Positions 48,246-57,384 of a stretch of 64,000 nucleotides of DNA are shown in pieces. Both the position numbers and the translations under genes were made by a program. Under the pieces are notes generated by a model. The model did not search any database and had not been told where the DNA came from. It saw only the letters and a program-made list of their open reading frames with translations. Within the stretch, counting starts at the first letter, position 1, and each line of letters starts with the position of its first letter. Source of the stretch: Spirosoma taeanense (GTDB lineage Bacteria > Bacteroidota > Bacteroidia > Cytophagales > Spirosomataceae); the NCBI RefSeq assembly GCF_013127955.1, contig NZ_CP053435.1:434001-498000 (forward strand), in the 5' to 3' direction.

Positions 48246-48380
48246 GTGTTGTCTTTAGAAAAACAACCGGCCGGTACGCAGTCTGGATAAATCAACGGAT
48301 TGGACGTAGCTTGTCAAACTAAATCTCCTGTTCGGCCATTCATTATTCAGTGCTCAATCACGGACTTTACGTTATACCCT

Positions 48381-49955
48381 ATGCATTATCGCTTATCTGC
48401 CGACCGTTCTGCCCCGCACTACATCGCCGTCGAAGCCCGGTTAACCGACATAACTACCCCGGAGGTTGATCTGCAGCTACCTGCCTGGCGACCGGGGCGA
48501 TATGAGTTGCAGCAATTTGCGAAGAACATCCAGCGGTTTGCGATTGTGGATCAGGCCGGTAAGCCGCTACCGTTTCGAAAAGTGACGAAAGACCGCTGGC
48601 GGGTGCAGACAAACGGCGTAACCGAACTAACAGCCCGGTATAACTACTACGCCCTGCTGCCGACGCCTAACCTGCTGAACGCCGGAAGCAGTTTTGTGAG
48701 CGATACGCTGCTGTACGTCAATCCAGTGAATCTGTGTCTGTATGCCGAAGGCCGGATTGATGAGCCGTGTGTGCTCGAACTAACAGTGCCCGATCAATGG
48801 ACAGTTGCGGGTGGTCTGGCCCAGACAGCATCGGGCCTAACCGGCGTAAAAGCGTTCCGGGCAGCCGATTTTTACGAACTGGTGGATTGTCCGCTCATAG
48901 CCGCGCCCACGATACAGCATATTCAGTACGATACGCAGGGCGTTACGTTCCATGTCTGGATACAGGGCGGCCGACGTACAGATGGCGGGCTAACCTTCAA
49001 CTCAGAACGAATCCGGCGCGATTTCAGCCAGTTTTCCAAAACGCAACTGGCGCTTTACGGCGAATTTCCCGAATGCGAATACCACTTTTTAACGCTGGTG
49101 CTGCCCGTACCGTATTATCACGGCGTAGAGCACCGCAACTCAACCGTACTCGTTCTGGGTCCGAACGACGAAGGCGAAGGTCTCTATCAGGATCTGCTGG
49201 GCGTATCCTCGCATGAACTGTTTCATGCCTGGAATATTATCCGTATCCGGCCTACGGAACTGTTACCGTATGATTTCACGCGGGAAAACTACTTCCCCAC
49301 CTGTTTCGTCGCGGAAGGCGTAACGACCTATTATGGTGATCTGATGCTGCGGCATTCGGGGGTGTTCGATGATGAAGCCTACCTGAAAGAACTACAGGTA
49401 CTGTTCAAACGTCATTTTGAAGCCAACGGCCGGGCATTTCAATCTTTGGTCGAGTCGTCGTGGGATTTATGGCTGGATGGTTATGAAAAAGGCGTGCCCG
49501 ACCGGAAAGTATCGGTTTATCACAAAGGCGCCATCGGTGCGCTCATGCTGGACCTGCACATTCGCCGGTTGACCAACCATGCCCGTTCGCTGGACGACGT
49601 CATGCGGGCCATGTGGCAGCAGTTCGGTAAACCATTCGTGGGCTATACGCTCGACGATTACCGAGCCGTCACCGAGGCCGTTGCGGGTGAGTCGCTGGAC
49701 TGGTATTATGAGCTATGCATTTTCGGCAACCAGCCCCTCGAAGCAACGCTGAACGAGTTTCTGGCCTGGGTTGGCTTACGGGTAGTTTATGAAGAGCCCA
49801 CCGCCGATCAGCCGGGCGGTATTCGACTGCTGGAACTGGACGACGAAGCGGGGCGGCAGCAGCGGGCGCGCTGGTTCGGTGGCCCGTTGACCGAAGCGTC
49901 TCACGAAGGACTGGTTCCGGAGGATAAACTGGGTAAAGACGTAGTTGCCAAGTAA
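48381..49955 (+). CDS. M61 family metallopeptidase (glycyl aminopeptidase-like)
   Basis: 524 residues from ATG at 48381 (HYRLSADRS). A TTG at 48300 lies upstream but its residues do not look like a signal. The N-terminal beta-domain carries LPAWRPGRYELQQFAKNI, the family's landmark. The zinc site is HELFH (278-282), with the third ligand E312 in FVAEGVTTYYGD. No signal peptide is evident, so it may be cytosolic or exported another way. The PDZ domain often found at the C-terminus of M61 proteins is not obvious. It is followed 79 bases later by an amidase gene. Confidence 0.9.
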   Translation: MHYRLSADRSAPHYIAVEARLTDITTPEVDLQLPAWRPGRYELQQFAKNIQRFAIVDQAGKPLPFRKVTKDRWRVQTNGVTELTARYNYYALLPTPNLLNAGSSFVSDTLLYVNPVNLCLYAEGRIDEPCVLELTVPDQWTVAGGLAQTASGLTGVKAFRAADFYELVDCPLIAAPTIQHIQYDTQGVTFHVWIQGGRRTDGGLTFNSERIRRDFSQFSKTQLALYGEFPECEYHFLTLVLPVPYYHGVEHRNSTVLVLGPNDEGEGLYQDLLGVSSHELFHAWNIIRIRPTELLPYDFTRENYFPTCFVAEGVTTYYGDLMLRHSGVFDDEAYLKELQVLFKRHFEANGRAFQSLVESSWDLWLDGYEKGVPDRKVSVYHKGAIGALMLDLHIRRLTNHARSLDDVMRAMWQQFGKPFVGYTLDDYRAVTEAVAGESLDWYYELCIFGNQPLEATLNEFLAWVGLRVVYEEPTADQPGGIRLLELDDEAGRQQRARWFGGPLTEASHEGLVPEDKLGKDVVAK

Positions 49956-50034
49956 GCCGAAAATCCGGCTGCGGTTCCGCACCTACTTTGTTTTGGCTAT
50001 ATTGGCTCATAAACCATTCTAACGCACTGCCGGT

Positions 50035-51561
50035 ATGTCCCTTTCCGTTTCCCGAGCCCTGACTTTCGACGAATACACCAAACACGATGCAACGGCGCTG
50101 GCCGATCTGGTACGTACCGGCGAGGTTACGCCCGGCGAACTCCTGGAAACCGCCATTGCTCGGGCCGAAGCTGTTAACCCCAAACTGAATGCTATTGTAA
50201 CGCCCTTATACGATATGGGCCGATCAATAGCCACGCACCTGCCACAAGGAGGGGCGTTTCGCGGGGTGCCGTTTCTGCTGAAAGACCTGGAGCTGGAATG
50301 GGCCGGAACCCCGATGAAGTCGGGTTGCCGGGGGTATCAGAACTACGTATCCACGAACGATAGCGAAGTTATTAAACGGTTGAAAGCCGCTGGTCTGGTG
50401 TTTTTTGGGAAAACCAACACGCCCGAGTTTGGTCTGACACCCTATACGGAATCAAAACTGTACGGGCCTGCGCGCAACCCCTGGAAGCTGACCCATTCGC
50501 CGGGTGGATCGAGTGGCGGGTCTGCGGTGGCTGTTGCGGCTGGCATCGTTCCGGCGGCAACCGCTTCGGACGGGGGCGGCTCTATCCGGATTCCGGCGTC
50601 ATGCTGCGGTTTATTCGGCCTGAAGCCGTCGCGTGCCCGCGTTCCCATTGGGCCGCGCTTTGGTGAACTCTGGAACGGAGCCGTCATTGGTCACGCCCTT
50701 ACGCGGACCGTTCGCGACAGTGCCGGACTGCTGGACAGCATTGCCGGTCCGCTGGTGGGCGATCCCTACGGCATTGCTCCTCCCGAACGGCCGTTTGTAG
50801 AGGAGGTGGGCCGCGAGCCGGGTAAACTCCGGATTGCGTTTTCGACACAATCCCTCATGCCCTCGCAGACCACCGATCCGGAATGCGTGAAAGCCGTGCG
50901 GGAAACCGTAACGCTGCTGGAAAGCCTGGGACACGCAGTAGAGGAAATTCCATTGCCCTACGAAAAAACGCTCGTGACCGAAGCCTTTTTCGTGAATGTC
51001 CTGAGCGAAACGGCGGCTACCCTGCGGGAACTGGGCGAGCACCTGGGCCGACCCGTCCGGCGCGACGATGTGGAGCTGAACACCTGGGCGCAGGCCCGCT
51101 TAGCCGAAGGCTTTTCGGCCACCGATCTGGCTTACCAGAAACGTCGCTGGAACACGCTGAACCGCAGCATGGGTCAGCTTCATCAGACCTATGACCTGTT
51201 TCTTACGCCGACCCTACCGCGTCCGCCTATTCAGATCGGTACGTTTCAGAACAAGGTTTCGGAGCAGCGACTCCTGAAATTAGTAGATGCCGTGAATGGT
51301 TTGAAGTACCTTAAGAACAGTAAAATAGTCGAAGAGTTGGCCGAGCGGTCGCTGGGGTATATCTCGTTCACGGTAATCACGAACATGACCGGCCAGCCGT
51401 CTATGTCGGTGCCACTCCACTGGTCGGCGGATGGCCTGCCAATCGGAGTTATGTTTGCGGCCAAACTGGGCGACGAAGCAACCTTATTCCGGCTGGCGGG
51501 GCAACTGGAGCAGGCGCGTCCGTGGTTCAACAAACGTCCTGACCTGAGCCAGCCGCTATGA
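50035..51561 (+). CDS. Amidase signature family enzyme
   Basis: 508 residues. The Ser-cisSer-Lys triad is in place: K83 in FLLKDLE, S159 in GGSSGGS, and nucleophile S183 in DGGGSIRIPAS. The rest follows the amidase fold (GLFGLKPSRARVPIG, FVNVLSETAATLREL). It hydrolyses a carboxamide or aryl amide; no GatB or GatC gene is nearby and length and context argue against glutamyl-tRNA amidotransferase. Its stop overlaps the start of the ChrB-AraC gene by four bases, so the two are translationally coupled. Confidence 0.9.
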   Translation: MSLSVSRALTFDEYTKHDATALADLVRTGEVTPGELLETAIARAEAVNPKLNAIVTPLYDMGRSIATHLPQGGAFRGVPFLLKDLELEWAGTPMKSGCRGYQNYVSTNDSEVIKRLKAAGLVFFGKTNTPEFGLTPYTESKLYGPARNPWKLTHSPGGSSGGSAVAVAAGIVPAATASDGGGSIRIPASCCGLFGLKPSRARVPIGPRFGELWNGAVIGHALTRTVRDSAGLLDSIAGPLVGDPYGIAPPERPFVEEVGREPGKLRIAFSTQSLMPSQTTDPECVKAVRETVTLLESLGHAVEEIPLPYEKTLVTEAFFVNVLSETAATLRELGEHLGRPVRRDDVELNTWAQARLAEGFSATDLAYQKRRWNTLNRSMGQLHQTYDLFLTPTLPRPPIQIGTFQNKVSEQRLLKLVDAVNGLKYLKNSKIVEELAERSLGYISFTVITNMTGQPSMSVPLHWSADGLPIGVMFAAKLGDEATLFRLAGQLEQARPWFNKRPDLSQPL

Positions 51562-52421
51562 ACTGGATAACCCGCGAACGACCTAAGATCGATCGCATTG
51601 CCTGCCCGTGGCTCATCCGCCGGTTTATTGACCCGGCCGCCCGAATCATTTTTGTACCGGCACAGGAGGTAATGAAGCAGGCTGAAATCCTGCAGGCAAT
51701 TCCGTTCGATGTTCCCGATACGGAGTTTTCGCACTATGGGGATCACTGCACGTTCGATTACTTTCTGAAAAAGTACGTGCTGGCCGATCCGGCCCTGCAT
51801 GCAATGGCGCCAATCGTGCGTGGAGCCGACACCGACAACCATGCCTTAGCGCAGCAGGCTGCCGGTCTATGGGCAATTTCGGCGGGGCTGGCTTATAACA
51901 TTCGAAACGATTACGAACTACTGACTGTTGGCATGCAGCTTTACGATGCGCTCTATAGCTGGGCGAAGTACCTGCCCGACGAAAAACATACGCAGAACCC
52001 TACGGAGCAATTGTTGTTGCAGGTATATGCTTCTTATCTGAAGCCCAAACGGGGACGTAAAACGGCGGTTCCTGTCTGGGCCGATGAATTGCGGGCCATT
52101 ATTCAGGATCATATTGATACCAACCTGACCGTCAGTCTGAAAGAGCTGGCCGATACCCTCCAGGTGAACCCATCGTATGTATCGCGGGAGTTTGCGCGTT
52201 ACTTCGATAACCTTTCCTTCGGTGAGTACATCCGTAAGCTCCGGCTGGAAAAAGCAACGGAATTACTTCGGACCTCACGCCACACGCTGTCTGAAATTGC
52301 TTACCTGACCGGCTTTTCGGATCAAAGTCATTTCACCCGTATTTTTAAGAAACAGATGGGGCAAAACCCATCCGACTACCGAAAAAGTCTCGTAAAAAGT
52401 AAAACCCATACAAAGGGTTAA
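51558..52421 (+). CDS. ChrB-domain / AraC-type regulator fusion
   Basis: 287 residues. The first part, ERPKIDRIACPWLIRRFIDP followed by a FVPAQEV segment and HYGDHCTFDYF, is the chromate-resistance ChrB C-terminal domain, with Cys and His residues that could bind metal or oxyanion. From about 185 the protein is an AraC family DNA-binding domain: VSLKELADTLQVNPSYVSRE, then RKLRLEKATELLRTS, ending in FSDQSHFTRIFKKQMGQNPS. ChrA lies two genes downstream. A one-chain chromate sensor and activator is a fair reading. It overlaps the amidase stop by four bases. Confidence 0.88.
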   Translation: MNWITRERPKIDRIACPWLIRRFIDPAARIIFVPAQEVMKQAEILQAIPFDVPDTEFSHYGDHCTFDYFLKKYVLADPALHAMAPIVRGADTDNHALAQQAAGLWAISAGLAYNIRNDYELLTVGMQLYDALYSWAKYLPDEKHTQNPTEQLLLQVYASYLKPKRGRKTAVPVWADELRAIIQDHIDTNLTVSLKELADTLQVNPSYVSREFARYFDNLSFGEYIRKLRLEKATELLRTSRHTLSEIAYLTGFSDQSHFTRIFKKQMGQNPSDYRKSLVKSKTHTKG

Positions 52422-52503
52422 TTCTGTTCTATTTTATGCCGTGATGAGCGTGTAGCATTGCAGCCAAATGGACGTTTGTCCGCTATTGACTTGCTAGCTG
52501 CTT

Positions 52504-53079
52504 ATGCGTTTACGTTCACAAAATGCCTTCAGGGCTTCCATTCAGGTTGCCTGTAGATTGTTGCGTCTGAGAAAGGGATTATTTACATTCGTGGTGGCGG
52601 GCGTTTTACTAACCATCACGCAGCTCCAGGCTCAGGATAAACCGCCCGTCTATCCTCGGGTAGCGGGTTACGTCGGCTTGCTGCATCCGCTACTGACGTA
52701 TAGTCAACAGGAAATGTCGTCCAATTTTAACGGCTACTATGTAGTTGGATTGCCAACCGGTATCAACCTCTGGAAAAGTGATCGGGTTGGCTTTTCGGTT
52801 GAGTTCGTGCCTCAGATTCGGGTGGAGAACGGCGTCAGTCGAATGAGTAACTTCCTGTTTCATCCCGGTTTGCTGGTCAATCTGGGGCATGGCTACACTT
52901 TTGCCGGACGAGTTGCTTTCGAGACGTCGGGCCGTTACGGCTTCACACCCGTGTTGAATAAAATTGTTAAACGTGGGCGCTCGAGTACCCTTTTTGTCGC
53001 GGTGCCACTGCCGGTTCGGTTTGGGCTTGATCGTCCCGCTTCACTCACGGCCGGGTTTCAGTTTGGAATTGGATTCTGA
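52504..53079 (+). CDS. Outer-membrane beta-barrel-like protein of the chromate cassette
   Basis: 191 residues. A basic N-terminus and hydrophobic segment (FTFVVAGVLLTITQLQAQ) act as signal peptide. The rest shows alternating strands with aromatic residues (FNGYYVVGLPTGINLW, RVGFSVEFVPQIRV, YTFAGRVAFETSGRYGF) and the final Phe typical of outer-membrane barrels (FQFGIGF). I do not recognise a family. It lies between the ChrB-AraC and ChrA genes on one strand, so it may belong to the chromate unit. Confidence 0.65.
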   Translation: MRLRSQNAFRASIQVACRLLRLRKGLFTFVVAGVLLTITQLQAQDKPPVYPRVAGYVGLLHPLLTYSQQEMSSNFNGYYVVGLPTGINLWKSDRVGFSVEFVPQIRVENGVSRMSNFLFHPGLLVNLGHGYTFAGRVAFETSGRYGFTPVLNKIVKRGRSSTLFVAVPLPVRFGLDRPASLTAGFQFGIGF

Positions 53080-53108
53080 GTAACGTTCGTCATTCTTTCC
53101 GGTTGGTT

Positions 53109-54257
53109 ATGAATACAAGTCCGGCTTACTCGCTTGCGCAGCTTACGCACTATTTTCTGCGGCTGGGTACGTTTGGTTTCGGCGGGCCACCCGCTCTGGT
53201 AGGGGCCATGCATCGCGATCTGGTGATGACCCGTGGCTGGGTCACCGAGGATGACTACCGTGAGGGTCTGGCGCTGGCGCAACTGGCTCCGGGTCCGCTG
53301 GCGGCTCAATTAGCGATCTATCTGGGCTATGTCCATTATGGTGTTTTAGGCGCTACGATTGCTGGCGTGACGTTTGTCCTGCCCTCGTTTCTGATGGTAC
53401 TGGCGCTGGGCTGGGCTTATGTCCGCTTTGGTGGGTTGCCCTGGATGCAGGCAATATTCTATGGAATTGGAGCCGCGGTTATTGGCATCATTGCCGTTGG
53501 GACGTATCGATTAACCCGCAAAACAGTGGCGGCTGATGCGCTGAGCTGGGGACTCTTTGCGCTGTCGGCGCTGGCTACCGTGATTACCCAATCCGAACTG
53601 TTGTGGCTGGTGTTGCTGGCGGGGGTTATTTACTGGCTGGTTAAGGCTCCGCCAGCCTTCGTGAGTTCGGGACGAACTTCGTTTTTTGTGCCGGTCTGGG
53701 CCGACTGGCTGCCCGCAACGGATTCTGTCCTGTGGCAGTTAGCCGTATTTTTTGCCAAAGCGGGCGCGTTTGTCTTTGGCAGCGGCCTTGCCATTGTGCC
53801 TTTCCTGTACGGGGGCGTCGTAAAAGAATACGGCTGGCTGACCGAACAGCAATTTCTGGATGCTGTGGCCGTCGCTATGATTACCCCTGGCCCCGTCGTG
53901 ATTACGGTTGCCTTTATCGGCTATTTAGTTGCGGGTTTCGCCGGAGCCTGCGTAGCTGCACTGGCTACCTTTTTACCCTGCTACGTGCTGACGATCGTGC
54001 CTGCCCCGTACTTTAAACGTTACGGTCGCCGACCCGGCATTAAAGCGTTCGTTGATGGGGTGACGCTGGCTGCTGTCGGGTCAGTTGCCGGGGCGGTTCT
54101 TGTGCTGGCTCAGCGGCAATTAATTGATGTACCCGCCCTATTAATTGCCCTGGCAACTATTGGGTTACTGATTCGCTTCAAACAACTCTCCGAGCTAAGC
54201 CTGATTGGGGCTTCGGCGATCATTGGGTTGCTGCTTCGCTACGCGCATCAGGTATAG
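53109..54257 (+). CDS. chrA: Chromate efflux transporter ChrA
   Basis: 382 residues from ATG at 53109 (a TTG at 53103 would add two). It is a two-half CHR protein: the first half has LGTFGFGGPPALVGAMH and LAQLAPGPLAAQLAIYLGY, the second FFAKAGAFVFGSGLAIVPFL and AVAMITPGPVVITVAFIGYLV. About ten membrane helices. The repeated FGFGGP/PGP motifs are the CHR signature. ChrA exports chromate from the cytosol. It is the last gene of the cassette and is convergent with an acyltransferase gene ten bases away. Confidence 0.95.
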   Translation: MNTSPAYSLAQLTHYFLRLGTFGFGGPPALVGAMHRDLVMTRGWVTEDDYREGLALAQLAPGPLAAQLAIYLGYVHYGVLGATIAGVTFVLPSFLMVLALGWAYVRFGGLPWMQAIFYGIGAAVIGIIAVGTYRLTRKTVAADALSWGLFALSALATVITQSELLWLVLLAGVIYWLVKAPPAFVSSGRTSFFVPVWADWLPATDSVLWQLAVFFAKAGAFVFGSGLAIVPFLYGGVVKEYGWLTEQQFLDAVAVAMITPGPVVITVAFIGYLVAGFAGACVAALATFLPCYVLTIVPAPYFKRYGRRPGIKAFVDGVTLAAVGSVAGAVLVLAQRQLIDVPALLIALATIGLLIRFKQLSELSLIGASAIIGLLLRYAHQV

Positions 54258-54267
54258 GCGATACGCT

Positions 54268-55452
54268 TTACACCCGCGCCGTTTGTGTGCGGGCAACGGG
54301 TTTATCGCCGGGGGCAAACCGGTCTTTCAGCTTCAGGAACTGCTTCTCGAAATATTCGTAGGAGAGCCAGGCCAGCAAGGTCGTCAAGGCGTAGCTCGTT
54401 ACGTAGAGTAGTACCGAAAAGCCAATACTGTAGGGCATGAACTGCCGGATGACGTACAGACAGGTGACAATGGCGACCGGATGGTACATATACAGTCCGT
54501 AGGAAATCTTGCCCATGAAGTTGCAGAGCCGGTTTTCAAGGTTAATGACCGAGTCGGGATTCGCGGCTAGATTCATGAGCAGGAACACAAAAAAGAGCGC
54601 ATAGCCTTCGTAGTTCAGCCCCGGAATCCGGACGCCCAGTGCCAGCATCGTTCCCAGCACGGCATACACGACCCACTGCGCTGGTTTCTGATACAGCACG
54701 CGCAGAATCGGGTGTTTGATAAAGACCAGATAAGCGCCAATACCACCAATTGCCATGGAACCGATGCGGAAGTGGGCCAGAAAATCCGACACCATCAGCA
54801 TGGTTGTGCCCGCTTCGGGAGCTGTCGAGCCGGGACCGTAACGCAGCCAGAAGAATGTCCCGCCCAGAACCAGCGCAATGCTGGCCAGCACCAGCAGCGT
54901 CCGGCGGGGACGTACACTGCCAATGAGCCACGGCCAGATCAGGTAAAACTGTTCTTCGACGCCAATGGACCACGTATGCGAACAAAGCGGCATCTCGTGG
55001 TAGAGCATCAGCGCGATATTGGGCATGACCAGTCCGAAGAACGCCAGCTTCTGCCAGAAATGATCGTACGCAGATTCCGAGATACCCGGAATCTGCAGGG
55101 CCGGAATATGCGGAAAGACAAAGAAACTCAATCCAACGAGCCAGAAGTACAGCGGCCAGATGCGCAGAATCCGACGGACGTAAAAGTTGCCGATATGAAT
55201 CCGGCCCGCCGATTGCTTTTCGGCCAGGAGCAGGTACGTAATCAGAAAGCCGCTCAGCACAAAAAACAGGGCAACACCCAGTCGGCCGGCCTGATAAACG
55301 ACCGGATGCTCATTGGTTTGGGTAAACGTATCGGTATAGCCAAAGATCGTTTTAAACTGCTCAATGTGGTGAAAAACCACGGAACTGGCGGCAATGAAAC
55401 GAACCCCGTTGAAGCCGGGAAAATACACCGTTGCCGGGGACACTGGACGCAT
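54268..55452 (-). CDS. Acyltransferase family 3 (OafA/YrhL-like) membrane protein
   Basis: 394 residues, about ten membrane helices. Motifs of acyltransferase 3: FNGVRFIAASSVVFHH (catalytic-type His), FFVLSGFLITYLLL, and HTWSIGVEEQFYLIWPWL. It adds acetyl or longer acyl groups to surface sugars. Its gene is convergent with chrA and 62 bases downstream of the first MFS gene on the same strand. Acceptor unknown. Confidence 0.9.
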   Translation of the reverse strand: MRPVSPATVYFPGFNGVRFIAASSVVFHHIEQFKTIFGYTDTFTQTNEHPVVYQAGRLGVALFFVLSGFLITYLLLAEKQSAGRIHIGNFYVRRILRIWPLYFWLVGLSFFVFPHIPALQIPGISESAYDHFWQKLAFFGLVMPNIALMLYHEMPLCSHTWSIGVEEQFYLIWPWLIGSVRPRRTLLVLASIALVLGGTFFWLRYGPGSTAPEAGTTMLMVSDFLAHFRIGSMAIGGIGAYLVFIKHPILRVLYQKPAQWVVYAVLGTMLALGVRIPGLNYEGYALFFVFLLMNLAANPDSVINLENRLCNFMGKISYGLYMYHPVAIVTCLYVIRQFMPYSIGFSVLLYVTSYALTTLLAWLSYEYFEKQFLKLKDRFAPGDKPVARTQTARV

Positions 55453-55514
55453 GGTGCTGAAAAAATCGGTTTTGTTGAGTGAGCAACGGATCGGTGCGCT
55501 CCGTCTGCGGTGGG

Positions 55515-56756
55515 CTAAAGTTCCGCATAATCCAATTCTTTGCCAAACGTCTCTTCCATAGTGGCCAGCGACCAGAAGCCCAGCCCAAAGCAGACCAGTG
55601 CCACGATGGCTCCCGCGCCCAGCACACCAACGGTTAGTTTCAGGGTCTGAAAGGCCGGAATGGTAAGCAGCGTGGTGGCCCGGACGTTATTGGCGACCGA
55701 AGTTGTGGCGGTAGCGCGGAGGTTAGTGCCAAAGCTCTCGGCCGTGATGGTCAGAAACATAGCGATATAGCCGATACCAAAGCCCATACCCATGCAGACG
55801 AAGTAGAACGTACTGGCATTTTTCAGGCCACCATAAAGATAAATAAACACGAACACGAAGGTCATGCCCATCATTAGGCCAATGGCCCACCGGCGCGAAC
55901 GCAGATACTGGCTTAGAATTCCACTGAATAAATCGCCGGCGACGGTGCCGATGTACGTATACATCACGCAGCGCCCCGGCTGAACCGCTTCATTCAGATT
56001 CAGCGCATTGCCGAATTCATTACCGAAAGTAGCCAGGATACCGATTACGAGATAGGTCGGTACCGAAATGCCCATGCAGCGGAGGTAACGCATGAGTCGG
56101 TCGCGCTTCTGAAACAAGGCCCAGAAGTTACCCATGGCAACGTTTGTGCCCTGCACACGCCTGAACATGCCCGACTCCAGTACGCTGACCCGAAGCGCCA
56201 GCAGGCCAAGCCCCAGCCCCCCCCCGATAAAATAGGTAGTGCGCCAGTCGAACAGTGTGACGGTGAAATAAGCGACAACCGCGCCGAACAGCCCGACGCT
56301 GGCTACCAGCGAGGAACCGTAGCCCCGCAGTTCTTTGGGCAGAATTTCGCTCACGAGCGTGATGCCCGCGCCCAGTTCGCCCGCCAGGCCAAATCCGGCG
56401 ATAAATCGAAGGCCGGCGTAAAGATTGGCGTTCTGCACGAACCCGCAGGCAATGTTGGCAAGGGAATAGGTTATGATGGAACCGAACAGCACCGATAGTC
56501 GCCCACGTTTGTCGCCCAGAATACCCCACAGGATGCCGCCCGCCAAAAGGCCCGCCTGCTGAAAATTCAGAATTCGGCCGCCAATGAGCGAGATGTCAGC
56601 TTCCGACAGACCGAGGTCTTTCAGGCTCGGCACGCGCACAATATTGAACAGCAGAAGATCATAGACATCCACAAAATAGCCCAGCGCGGCCACGATAACC
56701 GGCAACGTAAAAAGCGGACGTAACGAAGTAGAGGAAACGGCAGAGACGGGTTGCAT
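55515..56756 (-). CDS. MFS transporter, copy 1 of 3
   Basis: 413 residues, 12 membrane helices. It opens with LPVIVAALGYFVDVYDLLLF, shared with the two copies upstream, then has GGILWGILGDKRGRLSVLFG, the MFS loop 2-3 motif, and FIAGFGLAGELGAGITLVSE. A run of nine G (minus strand, 56217-56225) lies in the Gly-rich IGGGLGLGLL segment. Substrate unknown; the sugar or organic-acid porter branch is likely. Confidence 0.88.
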   Translation of the reverse strand: MQPVSAVSSTSLRPLFTLPVIVAALGYFVDVYDLLLFNIVRVPSLKDLGLSEADISLIGGRILNFQQAGLLAGGILWGILGDKRGRLSVLFGSIITYSLANIACGFVQNANLYAGLRFIAGFGLAGELGAGITLVSEILPKELRGYGSSLVASVGLFGAVVAYFTVTLFDWRTTYFIGGGLGLGLLALRVSVLESGMFRRVQGTNVAMGNFWALFQKRDRLMRYLRCMGISVPTYLVIGILATFGNEFGNALNLNEAVQPGRCVMYTYIGTVAGDLFSGILSQYLRSRRWAIGLMMGMTFVFVFIYLYGGLKNASTFYFVCMGMGFGIGYIAMFLTITAESFGTNLRATATTSVANNVRATTLLTIPAFQTLKLTVGVLGAGAIVALVCFGLGFWSLATMEETFGKELDYAEL

Positions 56757-56800
56757 AGGAACGAAGAAACCGGACAGGCGGCAAGTTAGGAAAAACCGCT

Positions 56801-56837
56801 ATAAAGAAAATGGCACGAAGCTGAGCCCCGTGCCATT
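56801..56837 (-). terminator. Intrinsic terminator after the small exported protein gene
   Basis: A 9-base stem (56809-56817 with 56829-56837) followed on the minus strand by a T-rich tract. It lies 25 bases past the stop of 56862-57275 and separates it from MFS copy 1. Confidence 0.7.
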
Positions 56838-56861
56838 GCCAAATTACCGAAGGAGAAACGA

Positions 56862-57275
56862 TTAATTCATTGAGATGAGCCTCGTTGGGAGTTGCTCTTC
56901 CAGCGTCGGGGTTGATAATTTGAAAGTGATCTGTTCAGTCTGGGTGCCGTTTGAGATCCGGAAGGTGTAATTGCCGTCGCCAAGCTGGCTCATGTCGAAC
57001 TGCTGCCGGAAGCCTTTTTGTTTGCCGCTTTTCTTGGGTAGTGCTTCCCAGAACATTACCTGACCTTTCTGATTGATCAGCGATACACTGATTTTTTCTT
57101 CTGGTTTATATTTTTCCAGACACATCCATAGTTTGCAGGCATTAGCGGCAGGGAACATGGCTACGGCGAATGATTTTTGTGCGTTTTTCTCATCCTGGGC
57201 ATTGCTGGGCGCACATACGGAGATACTCAGAACCAGCAGCAACAGGCTGGTAACCAGTTTACTGAACGTTTTCAT
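56862..57275 (-). CDS. Small exported protein of unknown function between MFS genes
   Basis: 137 residues from ATG at 57275; the frame is open to 57341 but the inner ATG gives the signal peptide KTFSKLVTSLLLLVLSISVC. The mature part has one beta-sandwich-like domain (SVSLINQKGQVMFWEALPKK, QFDMSQLGDGNYTFRISNGT), like the short domains of DUF3244 or type IX tails, though it lacks a clear sorting end. It has its own terminator and is not obviously part of a transporter operon. Confidence 0.72.
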   Translation of the reverse strand: MKTFSKLVTSLLLLVLSISVCAPSNAQDEKNAQKSFAVAMFPAANACKLWMCLEKYKPEEKISVSLINQKGQVMFWEALPKKSGKQKGFRQQFDMSQLGDGNYTFRISNGTQTEQITFKLSTPTLEEQLPTRLISMN

Positions 57276-57384
57276 TGGGTTGATAAGGATTAAGTTGGAA
57301 CCTTTAGCTGTCAACCCAATGATGCAATCCGGCCGCTTCAAAGCCGCCGTTCAGGAGCAACGGTTTAAGAAAATGATGAGTGGT

